Shown: one piece after another, positions 51,700-62,560 of the stretch
Position numbering within the stretch: the first letter of the stretch is position 1
Layout of the letters: each line of letters starts with the position of its first letter
NCBI RefSeq assembly: GCF_018812025.1
Contig: NC_063049.1
Span: 34,973,447 to 35,037,446, forward strand
Length of the DNA stretch: 64,000 bases
Origin: Megalobrama amblycephala
Lineage: Eukaryota; Chordata; Actinopteri; Cypriniformes; Xenocyprididae
Direction of reading: 5' to 3'
Notes under the pieces: model-generated
Told to the model about the DNA's origin: nothing
The model's database searches: none
The model's input: the letters and a program-made list of their open reading frames with translations, nothing else
Translations under genes and position numbers: made by a program

Positions 51700-52729
51700 G
51701 CGTTTGACGTGATCTCCACTATTTAGGTATCTATCAGAACACAATGAAGAGACACTGGAATTAAAGCTGCAACCCGGTGGCATGTTATAATACATTCACA
51801 TCCTATATTTATATTTATTATTATATTCACATCCTATATTAATATAATTATTAATATTATAAGCCTTTATTACGACTATCTATTCATTATAATTCCAGTA
51901 ATGACCACTGATGGACTGCGGTCCTTACACATCCTCAACCTCTTTAATGGTCTCATTTAGCCACCGTTTTCGTTTTAAATATGTATATATATATTTCAAT
52001 TACATTTATAATGGGGAGGAAGAAAGGGAGAAATGAATCAGTTATTACAGGTAAAATGATTTTTATGTATATATATATAAAAAAAGATTTGATTTAGGGT
52101 GGGCATCATTTTAAATGGCAGTAATATTTCTCTTGCGCCCCCTCTACTGGTCGAGGAGAGAAATACATCACTGACCTAGTTGGAATCCTGTCAGAACTGC
52201 GGAGAACGGTGATGTCAGTGAAACAATTCTTTTTTGCAACTTATTAAATGTCATATTATTACAATACATATCAGATACAATTACGAGACCGATCTTCATA
52301 TTAAAAAGAAAGAAAAAAAAGAAAAAGAAAAGAAAGAAACAAACATTGTAACTATATTCAGAGAAACCAGCCACTAATGATCTTGTCATTTCTATATCAT
52401 CCCTGGAGAGTGAATCAGAGCTATCATTAGGTTCTGAATGAGAATAAGTGTTATTGAGATGTTTCACTTAGATGAATGGCTGAGGAACTGAAGCAGGTCA
52501 TATTAGTCATGAAAGGTTGTGCATTTCCATTTTTTTCATTGTTTCTTTTACAGTAAATTGAACATGTGGATATTAAAATTTCTTACTGTAAGTGAGGTGC
52601 TTTAAGAGGGTTACATAAAAAATAAAAAAAAACAGGAAAATAGCTTTTCAGTTTCGCTAAGCACTCTTTCCTTGACTATTTGATTGATGATGTGAACTGA
52701 AATGTGCCCATTCAGCACCTTGATCAATC
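51700..52729. other. Upstream intergenic, no gene seen
   Basis: AT-rich sequence with no coding signal. Confidence 0.6.
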
Positions 52730-52736
52730 TAAAAAA

Positions 52737-52795
<59 letters not shown>

Positions 52796-53076
52796 GTTTG
52801 TTTTTTGTGAATTGTGGGGACATTCCATAGGCATAATGGTTTTTATACTGTACAAATTGTATTTTCTATCCCCCTACACTACCCCTACTCCTAAACCTAC
52901 CCATCACAGGAAACTGTGCACATTTTTACTTTCTCAAAAAATGTCATTCTGTATGATTTATAAGTCTTTTGGAAAAATGGGGACATGGGCTAATGTCCTC
53001 ATAAGTCACCTTCTCCTTGTAATACCTATGTCGTAGCCATGTCATTATACAAATTTGTGTCAGATATGTCACAAAA

Positions 53077-53142
<66 letters not shown>
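52730..53142. repeat. A-run, (TA)n and CA-bounded repeat
   Basis: A-run and (TA)n at 52732-52785. A segment with attccataggcataatggtt followed by tttatactgtacaaattgta recurs at 56365-56400 (ccatagacgtaatg...). It ends in a (CA)n at 53081-53140. Both copies sit next to CA microsatellites. Confidence 0.8.
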
Positions 53143-53516
53143 ATTACATCTAATCTGGATTATGTAATCAGATTCCAAAAATTAAGTACTTAGTTTATTT
53201 TATGTTTTAAAACATGATTACATGTTATTCACACAATGGCAGTATCATTTATAATTTATTGATTTTCCTTTCTAAAAAAGAATATTGTTTATACACTCAA
53301 AAACCCAATATAGTTCCTTCACAAACCCACTTTGGGAAACCCTGACATAATATAATGCACTTTATGTTTAATGCACTTCATGTTGATGATGAAGAATACA
53401 ATATATTTTCTTTCTCTTTGTATTTTTATATAAATACTGTACAATTCAAGGTGATAAATGAGTTAGGTCAACAGTAATCAAAAGTAGTCAGATTATATTA
53501 CCTAAAATATGTAAAA

Positions 53517-53517
<1 letters not shown>

Positions 53518-53580
<63 letters not shown>

Positions 53581-53581
53581 A
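53518..53581. repeat. (GAAA)n microsatellite
   Basis: About 16 tetranucleotide units. Confidence 0.97.
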
Positions 53582-54483
53582 CACAAAAGCAATTATAAAA
53601 ATAGGCAAAGATCATTTCTCACCCACAAATATTTATAAAAATGATCTGGTGGAAAATGAACAAAAGTTGATTTTCTTTGAACATTTTAATAAGGTCACCA
53701 TTTGCATGTGTTCAACTGTGTTCTTTGAGGCCACATTGTTTGTTTACTCCACCATCAACTCTCTGATTTGTAGAAGTATCCTCAGATAACAATCAGTTGC
53801 TTTTGTTCAGAGGCTGCTGGTTAACTTTCCATGGTTTAAAGAGCACTGTTTGAAGTAGAGGGGAAACCGTTAGACGCCCCCTCCTCTGCCACCCTCTCCC
53901 CTACCTTTCTTTTATGTCTTTATTTATTTTTTTTTTTTACATTAAAGTCTACTTTCCTCCCCTTTTTAAGGTTTCAGCCATCCATGAATTACCTCATTCA
54001 TTCTGTAATGGTTTCCACAGTCCTTACATGATCATAATACATTTAGTGCCAGTAAATGGACAATCTCCCAGATGTAGATTTAAGCCCAGTCCTTAACAAG
54101 GATTCTCAGGTGAGTGTCAGCATAATTTCATTTTAGTAAGGCTATGACCAACCTGGTCTCATGGGAGAGACGTACCCGTGGGCACGTTTTCGCGAGACAC
54201 AAAATTACGTACCGGCGTGTATGTCTGGCTGCAGTTTCCGACAGAAACGAACGCTAGAGGCCGGTAAAACGTCAATGAACGCTTTGGCTTGTTTTCACAC
54301 ACGGTTTCGACGACGGCCGGTGTCGGATTATGGATTCGTAAAGACTCGTTTTGACGTCTCCTTGCGCAATATCATGTCACGACTTCAAAACGCTTCTTAC
54401 CGGAGTGCCCGATTTGTAAACGAACGTACTTTTGACTTTCCGGCTCTACGCGTTTCGCTTTTTTTTTTTGCCGCAACCAAGCT

Positions 54484-54580
54484 TGCTCGGTGGCTCAGCC
54501 GATATGAAGTTGGACTTACGACGAGGAGGCGATTCCTTCACCCCCCCCTGCCTGGGTACCAATCCCGTGAAAGGCGACTG
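54484..54580 (+). repeat. tRNA-like (Pol III A/B box) module
   Basis: The A-box-like tggctcagccg (54491) and B-box-like ggtaccaatcc (54554) are spaced about 63 bp, as in tRNA-derived SINE heads. The B box differs from GGTTCGANTCC at two or three positions, so activity is doubtful; it is not an intact tRNA gene. Confidence 0.4.
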
Positions 54581-54626
54581 ACTGGGGCAAAAAAAAAAAA
54601 AAAGAGATCTAAATGAGCTGAAAAAT

Positions 54627-54920
54627 ATGGAAGGCCAAAAGGGCCAAATACACGTGAATTTTAACACGTCAACAACACGTTAAATACGAGTATTTGACGT
54701 GTACTTCACGCGTAAAATACACGTTAAATAAGTGTGAAATACACGTTAAAAATCAGTTTGAATGGGTCAGTGTCATTGGCTGCTGAGAACTTGGGTCAAA
54801 CCATTTCTGTGAGCTTAAGGGGGTGTACCACTCATTTACTAGGATGCCACCATTTAACATTGTTTAACGTGTTGTTGACGTGTTAAAATTCATGTGTATT
54901 TGGCCCTCTCGGCTTTCCAT
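54627..54920. mobile_element. Nested inverted-repeat element, 294 bp
   Basis: Ends atggaaggcc / ggctttccat. Arms of about 57 bp (with ttaacacgtcaacaacacgt) match with few mismatches, and the palindrome-rich interior repeats acacgttaaa and acgtgta words. Adjacent aaaaat on the left and right may be the target duplication. Confidence 0.85.
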
Positions 54921-55246
54921 AGAAAAAATGGTACACGATCGCGGACGCTTCTTACGTCACGTTTGCTTTTGTTAACACCATTGGGTAGGTTTAGGCATAG
55001 CATCGGTGGGACGTTATTTTAAAACGAAACGGAGCGCAAATATCAAATCAAGAACCGCGGCAATTCGTCTAAAAAGCAACGTCATAAAAGCGTACCGCAT
55101 TCACCCTATTATCTGCTCCGAAAAAAAAAAAAGGAACACGCTTTTGGCGCCGCTTAGTGGACATTTCGCATCGAAACTGCGGCGATATGTACTCACTGGT
55201 ACGTATTTCGCGACTCGCGAAAACGTGACCACGGGTCAGAAGATGA

Positions 55247-56130
55247 CTAAAATTATATTCAACGGATTTGATTTATAGGCTCACCACAAGTTATTTAGTT
55301 GCACATCTTAAAAAAAAAAAAAAAAAAGAATTAGAAGAATTTAAAAAAAATCTAACTAAATTGTTGGCAGAAACAAGTTAACTTAAACTTGTAAAGTTAA
55401 ACAATGGACACTGAAGCCAGAAAACAAATCAGTCACCCAATAAAACATAAAAAGAATCCATGTAAAATGGATAAATGAATTCGGTTAAGTTTACAGTATG
55501 AAAACGAGATTCAAACAGATGATATGAAATAAACTCTGTCAGCAGCAAGGGTACATACAGTATTGACAATAGAAAAGCAAATTTGCCAACTGAAGCATGA
55601 AGTTCATTGTACATCCTGTGCTGGTTTAATCATGGGTAACAATGTTCATCAAATGCATGTACAGTGTTGTAATGTTCTGCAGAACCTCAAACAATATAAC
55701 GTCTTATAATTACATGGGCTGAATTTCCACCTTTTCATTCTTAGCTGTATTCGTGAGAGGTTAAGAAACATTGCATGTTTTCGCTTAGTGTGTAATGGGG
55801 CTAAAGGGCCTCCTTAAAGAAAATGTGCTTGTTTTTTTGGTTCCAAAGTGTATTAATATCTACATTAAGTATGATTTGTCTGAAAAGAAATTATGAAATA
55901 AGTTTGTTATGAATAAACATACATTTTTAGGGTAGGCTTCAATTCAACAGTTACTGAAAAAATTTAGATTTTTTCACCTTAAAACTGAAAATCATAAACT
56001 GCAGTCTGAAAATATATGTGATAATCTCAGGGATTGTAATTAGCCACATAAATGTAGATCAAATAATCACAAAATGTATCTTTTGTTCTTTCACTCCAAT
56101 GGATTCATGCATGGAAACTTTGCAAATAGC

Positions 56131-56131
<1 letters not shown>
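55247..56131. other. Upstream intergenic, no gene seen
   Basis: AT-rich sequence with an A-run at about 55311; no coding signal. Confidence 0.6.
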
Positions 56132-56199
<68 letters not shown>

Positions 56200-56295
56200 C
56201 CTCATTCTGTATGATTTCGATCCCCAGGGTGACAAGTCCTCACGAGTCTGTGTGCATTCTTGAAGTCCCCACCGGGATAGAAAAACATGTACACA

Positions 56296-56334
<39 letters not shown>

Positions 56335-56650
56335 GTCTGGTTCACTATCCTTATAGGGACTCTCCATAGACGTAATGTTTTTTATACTGTACAAACTGTA
56401 TATTCTATCCCCTAAACCTAACCCTACCCCTAGACCTACCCATCACAGAAAACTTTTGGCATTTTTACATTTTCAAAAAAAAAAAAAAAAAAAACATAAT
56501 TTAGTATGTTTTTAAAGTTATTTTAAATACGACTCATGCAATGTCCTCATAAAACATGTTTACGTCGTAATACCAGTGTAATACCCATGTCATTATACAA
56601 ATTTGTGTCCTCATAAATCATGAAAACAAGCACACACACGCACATGCACA
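56132..56650. repeat. CA microsatellites flanking a multicopy segment
   Basis: (CA)n at 56132-56196 and 56300-56331. The intervening and following segment resembles 52810-53080, with shared words such as cccatgtcattatacaaatt. Confidence 0.85.
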
Positions 56651-57311
56651 CAGCTCTATAATAAGCTTTCAATACTGTTACTCTTGGGTACCCTTTATTT
56701 TACTCAACTAACACAATCATAACTTGTTATAAATAAAAGAAGATTTTACTGTCTCTATCAATCAGGGTAAGAAGACAGGATAAGGATTTTACAAAAAAAA
56801 AAAAAAAATAGGGCTGGTTCAGGATGAACGATTTCTCCAGAACAACCATCTCCTATTAATTCAATATGATTCAGAATAATCTCACAGATATATGGTTCCT
56901 CTGTTCACATGCTCTATAGCAGAATTATGGTGGGCGATTTCCATATGAATGTCGTCTTTCGTTTTTATAATCAGAATGATTTTGTGGAATGACTCCTTAT
57001 GATTCTAAAATCATTTAATTATTCTCCATTTGAAGAAAAAAAAGAGGAGGATACAAGTCTGGAAATAAGAAATACCTGAGAAAATCTGACAAAGTGTGGA
57101 TGATTGAGTTTGACAATCATGGTTGCAAAAACTTGTCTTGGTTTCAGTCGAGAAGAGAAGCTAGTCTCTAAACCGAAACGAAGGAATTTGTTTCATCTTC
57201 ATCTGGCATATATCTTGCGTATAGAAATTTAAATGTGTCACAAAACCACTGATTAGAAAAACAGCCTAAACCACAGGCCTCGTTTTCCTCATATTCTAAT
57301 TGAGAATGTTT

Positions 57312-57318
<7 letters not shown>

Positions 57319-57341
<23 letters not shown>
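57319..57341. repeat. (TC)n microsatellite
   Basis: About 11 TC units followed by a T-run. Confidence 0.95.
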
Positions 57342-57350
<9 letters not shown>

Positions 57351-57592
57351 TTTTTTTGCATTAACCTCCCCCAGTTCCACCCCTTTGTACCCCAAAGCGC
57401 AAACACACATGCAAAAAACATACTGGTATGCACAAACACATATGTACAACAGCAGTCAGTGCACTCGCTCTAATGTTTTGCACTTTATTTCTGATCTTTA
57501 TATTTGATGTAGCGACTCTTTTGCCCTAGTATCTTGTTTTATTTAAATTGAATTGAAAAGGTCTAAAGTGAGGTTTGTGACAAATGTAGTAT

Positions 57593-57596
<4 letters not shown>

Positions 57597-57632
<36 letters not shown>
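57597..57632. repeat. (CA)n microsatellite
   Basis: About 17 CA units. Confidence 0.95.
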
Positions 57633-57634
<2 letters not shown>

Positions 57635-58121
57635 TCAACATGTACTAATTCACCACAGATACTTCACCAGACTTATGCTCTCTATACACACACAGAAAGA
57701 GAACCAAAGCAACCTCAGATAGGCTTGAGTTTCAAACACCCACACTGAGATCACATGTAGTGAGGTTGGATATCTGCACTGCACTGAGGATGGATGGCCA
57801 GAAATGTGAAAATGTTTTAGAGCATGTGAGAGCGTGCAGGGTGCACATTGGCTTCTCTTACTGCCACTGACGCACTTTAAAACAGGAAACATCTTCATAC
57901 CCATCACTGGAAACAACCCAAGGTCTTTCACAGGAGAAAGCCATTTCCTGCTTTTGACTAAATGAGGCACCGCGAGTATATTAATGTTGAACATAGGAAG
58001 CATTTCACTGCCTAGGGACAGCATGTAAACAAAATGCCTACTCTGTTTCTTATGTTGTAGTAAAACAATTTCTCTATTACATAGAGTAATAAGTATATAT
58101 ATATATATACTTACTTATAGT

Positions 58122-58600
58122 TTTAAAGAGTTAAAGTTTGGGGTCAGTAAGATTTTAAGATTAGGATATGCTCACCAAGACTGTATTTATTTAATAAGAA
58201 AGACAGTAAAATGGTAATATTGCAAAATATTATTACAATTTTAAATGTTTCTTTAAATGCAGTTTATTCCTGTGATGGCAAAACTAAATTTTCAGCATCA
58301 TTACTCTTCAGTCTTCAGTGTCACATGATCCTTCAGAAATCATTCTAATATGCTGATGTGCTCAAAAACATTTCTTATTATCAATGTTGAAATCAGTGGT
58401 GCTGCTTAATATTTTTTTTGTGGAAACCGTGACACTTTTTTTTAAGGTTCTTTGATGAATAGAAAGTTGATTTGAAAGTCTAAATCTTTCTGTAACATTA
58501 TATATGTCTTTACTGTCACATTTGATCAAATGAATGTGCTTTTGTTGAATAAAAGTAATAATTTAAAAATATATATAATAAAAAATATATAATATATATA
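58122..58600. mobile_element. CCATTCAAAAGTTTGGG element, copy 5 (worn ends)
   Basis: ttaaagtttggggtcagtaa at the left, then gcaaaactaaattttcagca and gtcttcagtgtcacatgatc; the right end decays into TA-rich sequence. Confidence 0.75.
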
Positions 58601-58836
58601 ATATATATAATAATTTGGTTTCAAGTGTTTGACGACAACAAAAACAAAACGCATTTTCCCGCGCAGCACTTTCGTGATTATTGTGGTGATCATTATTCTA
58701 GGAGTGTTTCTCTTCAGAAAGGCCTGGAAAACTCATAAAGATGGAAGAAAGAATGAATGAGAGCACAGAAAAATCCTGAAAGACAACTGAAATCCTGCTG
58801 AAATCCACAAATCACTGGGATTTAGAGGATGAGTCA

Positions 58837-58985
58837 TCATCCAATGGGACAATGACCTGTAATAAATGTCTGTCCTGGAGTGGCCCAGTCAAAGCCCAGA
58901 TCTCAATCCAATTTAGCATCTGTGGAATGACTTTAGTCAGGAACTGCCATTAATGCTTCTCATTCAAGCAGGTTGAAGGTTGTTA
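58837..58985 (+). pseudogene. Tc1-like transposase fragment
   Basis: The plus strand reads QWDND, a deletion with stops, then SVLEWPSQSPDLNPI, a stop codon, and HLWNDF. This is the conserved Tc1/mariner block around the second and third catalytic residues. The third acidic residue codon (expected E in NPIEHLW) is TAG here. Dead remnant. Confidence 0.8.
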
Positions 58986-59550
58986 GAGGTTAAAAAATCC
59001 AGACATTCTTCTAGATTTTAAATTAAATATCTTGAGCCAAATACATCCACAAACCCTCTCAAAGTACCTCTGGCAAATTTTATCACTTTGGGTCCCTATT
59101 GCTGTGTTTCCTAAACTACATCAATTTCAAAAGAATCCATTTCCAAACATTTTTTTTATTATTATTTTTACCACAGATGTTAAGTTGAATTGTGCACAAG
59201 GCTTTTGACTGAACCACTGCAGAACATGAAGCTTTTCTGTTTTTGAGTCACTCCAGTGTGGTTCTGTTGCCATTGATGACTCACGCGAGTCACCCGCTGG
59301 TGCATGCGCAAATAACACCCGTCTACAATCTCCTCAGATGCAGATTGAATCACTGCTACTAGCTAACGATGCTTCCCACAGGGAAAATGCTTTCAATTCA
59401 TGGAAATTTCGCTGCTATTTTGTTTTCAAAGAAGAAAATGCAAATAACATGCTTACACAGTACAAAACACTTTCTTTATCAAAGGACTAAAAAAAATAAT
59501 CTGTAATACCACACTGTAGCCACTAGATGTCATATAGCCCTTTACATATA

Positions 59551-61034
59551 CAGGTGCTGGTCATATAATTAGAATATCGTGAAAAAGTTCATTTTTTTTA
59601 TTGTAAATTATTTTTAAAAATGAAACTTTCATATATTCTAGATTCCCTACATGTAAAGTAAAACATTTAAAAAAAATATATTTTTTTTTAATTTTGATGA
59701 TTAGAGCGTACAGCTCATGAAAGTCCAAAATCCAGTATCTCAAAATATTAGAATATTTCCTAAGATCAATCAAAAAATGGATTTTCAAAACAGAAAAAGT
59801 TCTTTAAAGTATGTTCATTTGTACACTCAATACTTGGTCGGCAGCACATATTACAGCAAATGACTTGCTCCTAGCACAAATTACAGCATCAGTGAAGTGT
59901 GGCATGGAAGTGATCAGCCTGTGGCACTGCTGAGGCACTATTGAGCCTTCAGATCATCTGTATATTGTTGGATCGACTGTTTCTCATCTTTATCTTGAAA
60001 ATATCAAATAGATTCAGGGGTCAGGCATGTTGGCTGGCCAATAAAGCACAGTAACATCATGGTCAGCAAACCACTTGGAAGTGGTTTTTGCACTGTGGGC
60101 AGGTGCTAAAGTCCTGCTGGAAAAGGAAATCAGCATCTCCATAAAGCTTGTCAGCAGATGGAAGCATAAAGTGCTCCAAAATCTCCTGGAAGATGGCTGC
60201 ATTGACTTTGCACTTGATAAAACACAATGGACCAACACCAGCAGACGTCACGTCCCCCCAAATCATTCCTGACTTCAGAAACTTCACACTAGACTTCAAG
60301 CAGCTTGGATTTTGTGCCTCTCCAGTTTTCCTTCAGACTCTTTCGACCACTGTTCACTGTCCAGTTCTTTTTCTCCTTAGCCCAGGTAAGATGCTTCTGA
60401 CGTTGTTTCTGTTTCAGAAGTGGCTTGGTAGTCCTTTTCCTGAAGATGTCTGAGTGTGGTGACTCTTGATGCGCTGACTCTGGCTTCATTTGACTCATTG
60501 TGAAGCTCTCCCAAGTGTTTGAATCAGCTTTACTTGACAGTATTCTCAAGCTTGTGGTCATCCCTGTTGCTTGTGCACCTTTGCCTACCCAATTTCTTCC
60601 TTCTAGTCAACTTTGCATTTAATATGCTTTGATACATCACTCTGTAAACAGCCACCACATTCAGTAATGACCATCTGTGACTTACTCTCTTTGTGGAGGG
60701 TGTCAATGATTGTCTCCTGGACCATTGCCATGTCAGCAGTCTTCCCCATTAGTGTGGTTTCAAAGAACAAGAGATACCCAGAATTTATACTGTAGGGATG
60801 GTCATTTAATGAAACTCAAATGTAGATATTCTAATATTTTGAGATACTGGATTTTGGACTTTCATTAGCTGTACGCTCTAATCAACAAATTAAAAAAAAA
60901 AAAAAAAAAACTTTTGAAATGTTTTACTTTACATGTAGGGAATCTAGTATAAACGAAAGTTTAATTTTTTAAAATAATTTACAATAAAAAAAATTTACTT
61001 TTTCACGATATTCTAATTATATGACCAGCACCTG
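59551..61034 (-). mobile_element. Tc1-like transposon with broken transposase
   Basis: Both ends read caggtgctggtcatataatt in inverse orientation and are flanked by TA, the Tc1/mariner target duplication (59549-59550 and 61035-61036). The terminal inverted repeats are about 210 bp and highly similar. The transposase lies on the minus strand in several frames. 60289-60561 encodes a Tc1 N-half with LLKQKQRQKHLTWAKEKKNW. 60063-60299 encodes GVGPLCFIKCKVNAAIFQEI and LFQQD with the second catalytic Asp (near 60111). The expected HTAK and NPIENLW blocks are eroded (CPQCK, DPEIYLI). Non-functional but structurally complete. Confidence 0.92.
60014..60561 (-). pseudogene. Tc1-like transposase, frameshifted and degenerate
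   Basis: This is the coding remnant inside the element. The frame changes between the N-terminal part (60289-60561) and the catalytic part (60063-60299), and again near the C terminus (60014-60238, containing DHDVTVLYWPANMPDP). The DNA-binding start is missing or unreadable. It cannot make an active enzyme as it stands. Confidence 0.85.
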
Positions 61035-61399
61035 TATATTCAAGGCTGTGTATTCCCAAGCTGTGGAAATGAGACATGATTGCTTAGTTTTAATAGGTTT
61101 TAAAAGTAACCAAAAAGCTAAAAAATTAAAATTAAAGCAGAACAAACATTAACAGAAATGTCTGATCCGATCTTGTTCAGGTTGGTTAAGATCTGATGTC
61201 ACTTTTATATTTTTAAGCTCTAAACAACAACGATAATAATATTGCAATAGATAATTTATCAGATTTTTAAAATATTTTCATTGTTGAGACCCATTCAAAA
61301 GTATGAAACGTGTAACATTTAAAGACTTTCAGAAATTGAGAAGAAATAATTTAAATATAATTTTTAAAATGCAATCTATTTACAGTAAAGTTGATCTTT

Positions 61400-61545
61400 T
61401 ATATATGTGACCTTGAAGTAATCCAAAAGTAATCAGATTACATTACTTTCATATTCTGGTACTTGGATTACGTTACTGAATACATTTTTTATGAAGTAAT
61501 TTGTAACTGTAACTGAATACATTTTTAAAGTAACTCTCCCAAGCC
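61400..61545. repeat. GTAATC/TTACATTAC repeat
   Basis: Contains aagtaatccaaaagtaatca followed by gattacattac, and aactgtaactgaatacattt. A related word set (gattacatctaatctgga) occurs at 53141-53215. Confidence 0.6.
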
Positions 61546-61547
61546 TG

Positions 61548-61625
61548 AGTGTGGGTTTTGCTGTATGTTTAAGGTCATTGCCCTGTTGAAACATAAATCA
61601 TCCTCAAAGAGTCATAGTGTTCTTG
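61548..61625 (-). pseudogene. Second Tc1-like transposase fragment
   Basis: The minus strand reads FQQGNDLKHTAK, the block FQQDNDPKHTAK of Tc1-like transposases with the catalytic Asp replaced by Gly. It is only about 70 bp long, with no ends. Confidence 0.65.
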
Positions 61626-62304
61626 TGGATCGAAACATTCTTTCCTCCAGGTTATTTCTGCGCTTGAGTTCTCTAGTTCACAAACCGATCTTTTGAACTG
61701 GTTCTTTTTCGTGAACTGAACCAGTTCACCAAATCGGACTGAACCATCTGAAACAGTTTGTGGCTCGAGTCAGCACAGATCTACAAGTTACTCAATCTAA
61801 ACTCGCTTTCGGAAATGCTGAGTTCAATTGTCTCGAAATGAGCCAATATCCCGGAGTATATGATCATATATAATGCCGGTTTTTGCCAACTCGTTCAGCA
61901 TTACAACAGTACACTGAACTGAGAACAGTCTTACAGATATATACAACATGTGAAATGTCTTCTGATGGTTTTATAAATGGGTGGTGAAATGTGTGTTTCT
62001 GATGTCTTTTGCTGAAAAGTATAACAAATAAAACGTACTGGAAATATAACAATGATCCGATGGCAGTAGTTCTCAACTCAATAGCAGTATATTGATAGCT
62101 TCTCTCTCAAGAGTCTGTGTGGTTACAGTTCTTGATTCACACACTGAACTGAGGAAATAGTTTGGACTCTGCAAAGAACCAATGAGATGCTGTTATGGGC
62201 ATGTGTAAATGAACAGTCGACTTGAAAGAGAGGGGGCGAAATGAAAGGCTTTTTTTATGGTTTCTCATGGTTTATGTAAAAAGGTGAGCTGATTAAGATT
62301 ACTT

Positions 62305-62560
62305 TATTCACTCTATATGCTTTAGACATGCAAAAGATACATGTTTTACATCATTATTTGGTGCTTTAACAACAGAATTGTCCAAACAGTCCAAAAACAA
62401 CAATTTGTGTAAAAGAATCAGACTTCCCATCAGCAGCTAATCACTCTATAGGCTTTACACATTTAAAACATTGATGTTTCACATCATCATTAGGTGCTTT
62501 AACAAAAGAATTTTGTGAACTGTCCAAAAACAACCGTTCATGGAAAAGAATCCCATCACT
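62305..62560. repeat. Tandem duplication, unit about 135 bp, diverged
   Basis: cactctatatgctttagaca ... tttggtgctttaacaacaga recurs as cactctataggctttacaca ... ttaggtgctttaacaaaaga, followed in both by gtccaaaaacaac. Confidence 0.8.

Larger units (their letters stand above)
54151..55246. mobile_element. Fold-back element, about 1.1 kb, with nested element and tRNA-like module
   Basis: The left arm (54171-54213, with gggcacgttttcgcgagaca) has its inverse at 55198-55238 (cgcgaaaacgtgaccacggg); weaker complementarity continues inward. The interior is CpG-rich and open over 151 codons on the plus strand without any domain. A nested 294-bp element lies at 54627-54920 and a tRNA-like A/B-box module at 54484-54580. 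No transposase was recognised. Confidence 0.7.

Noticed and set aside
54484..54580. A true tRNA gene
   Set aside because: The B box is degenerate and the acceptor stem does not pair well; it sits within a mobile element.
54161..54616. A 151-codon open frame on the plus strand
   Set aside because: It lies within a fold-back element, runs through a tRNA-like module and into an A-run, and has no domain.
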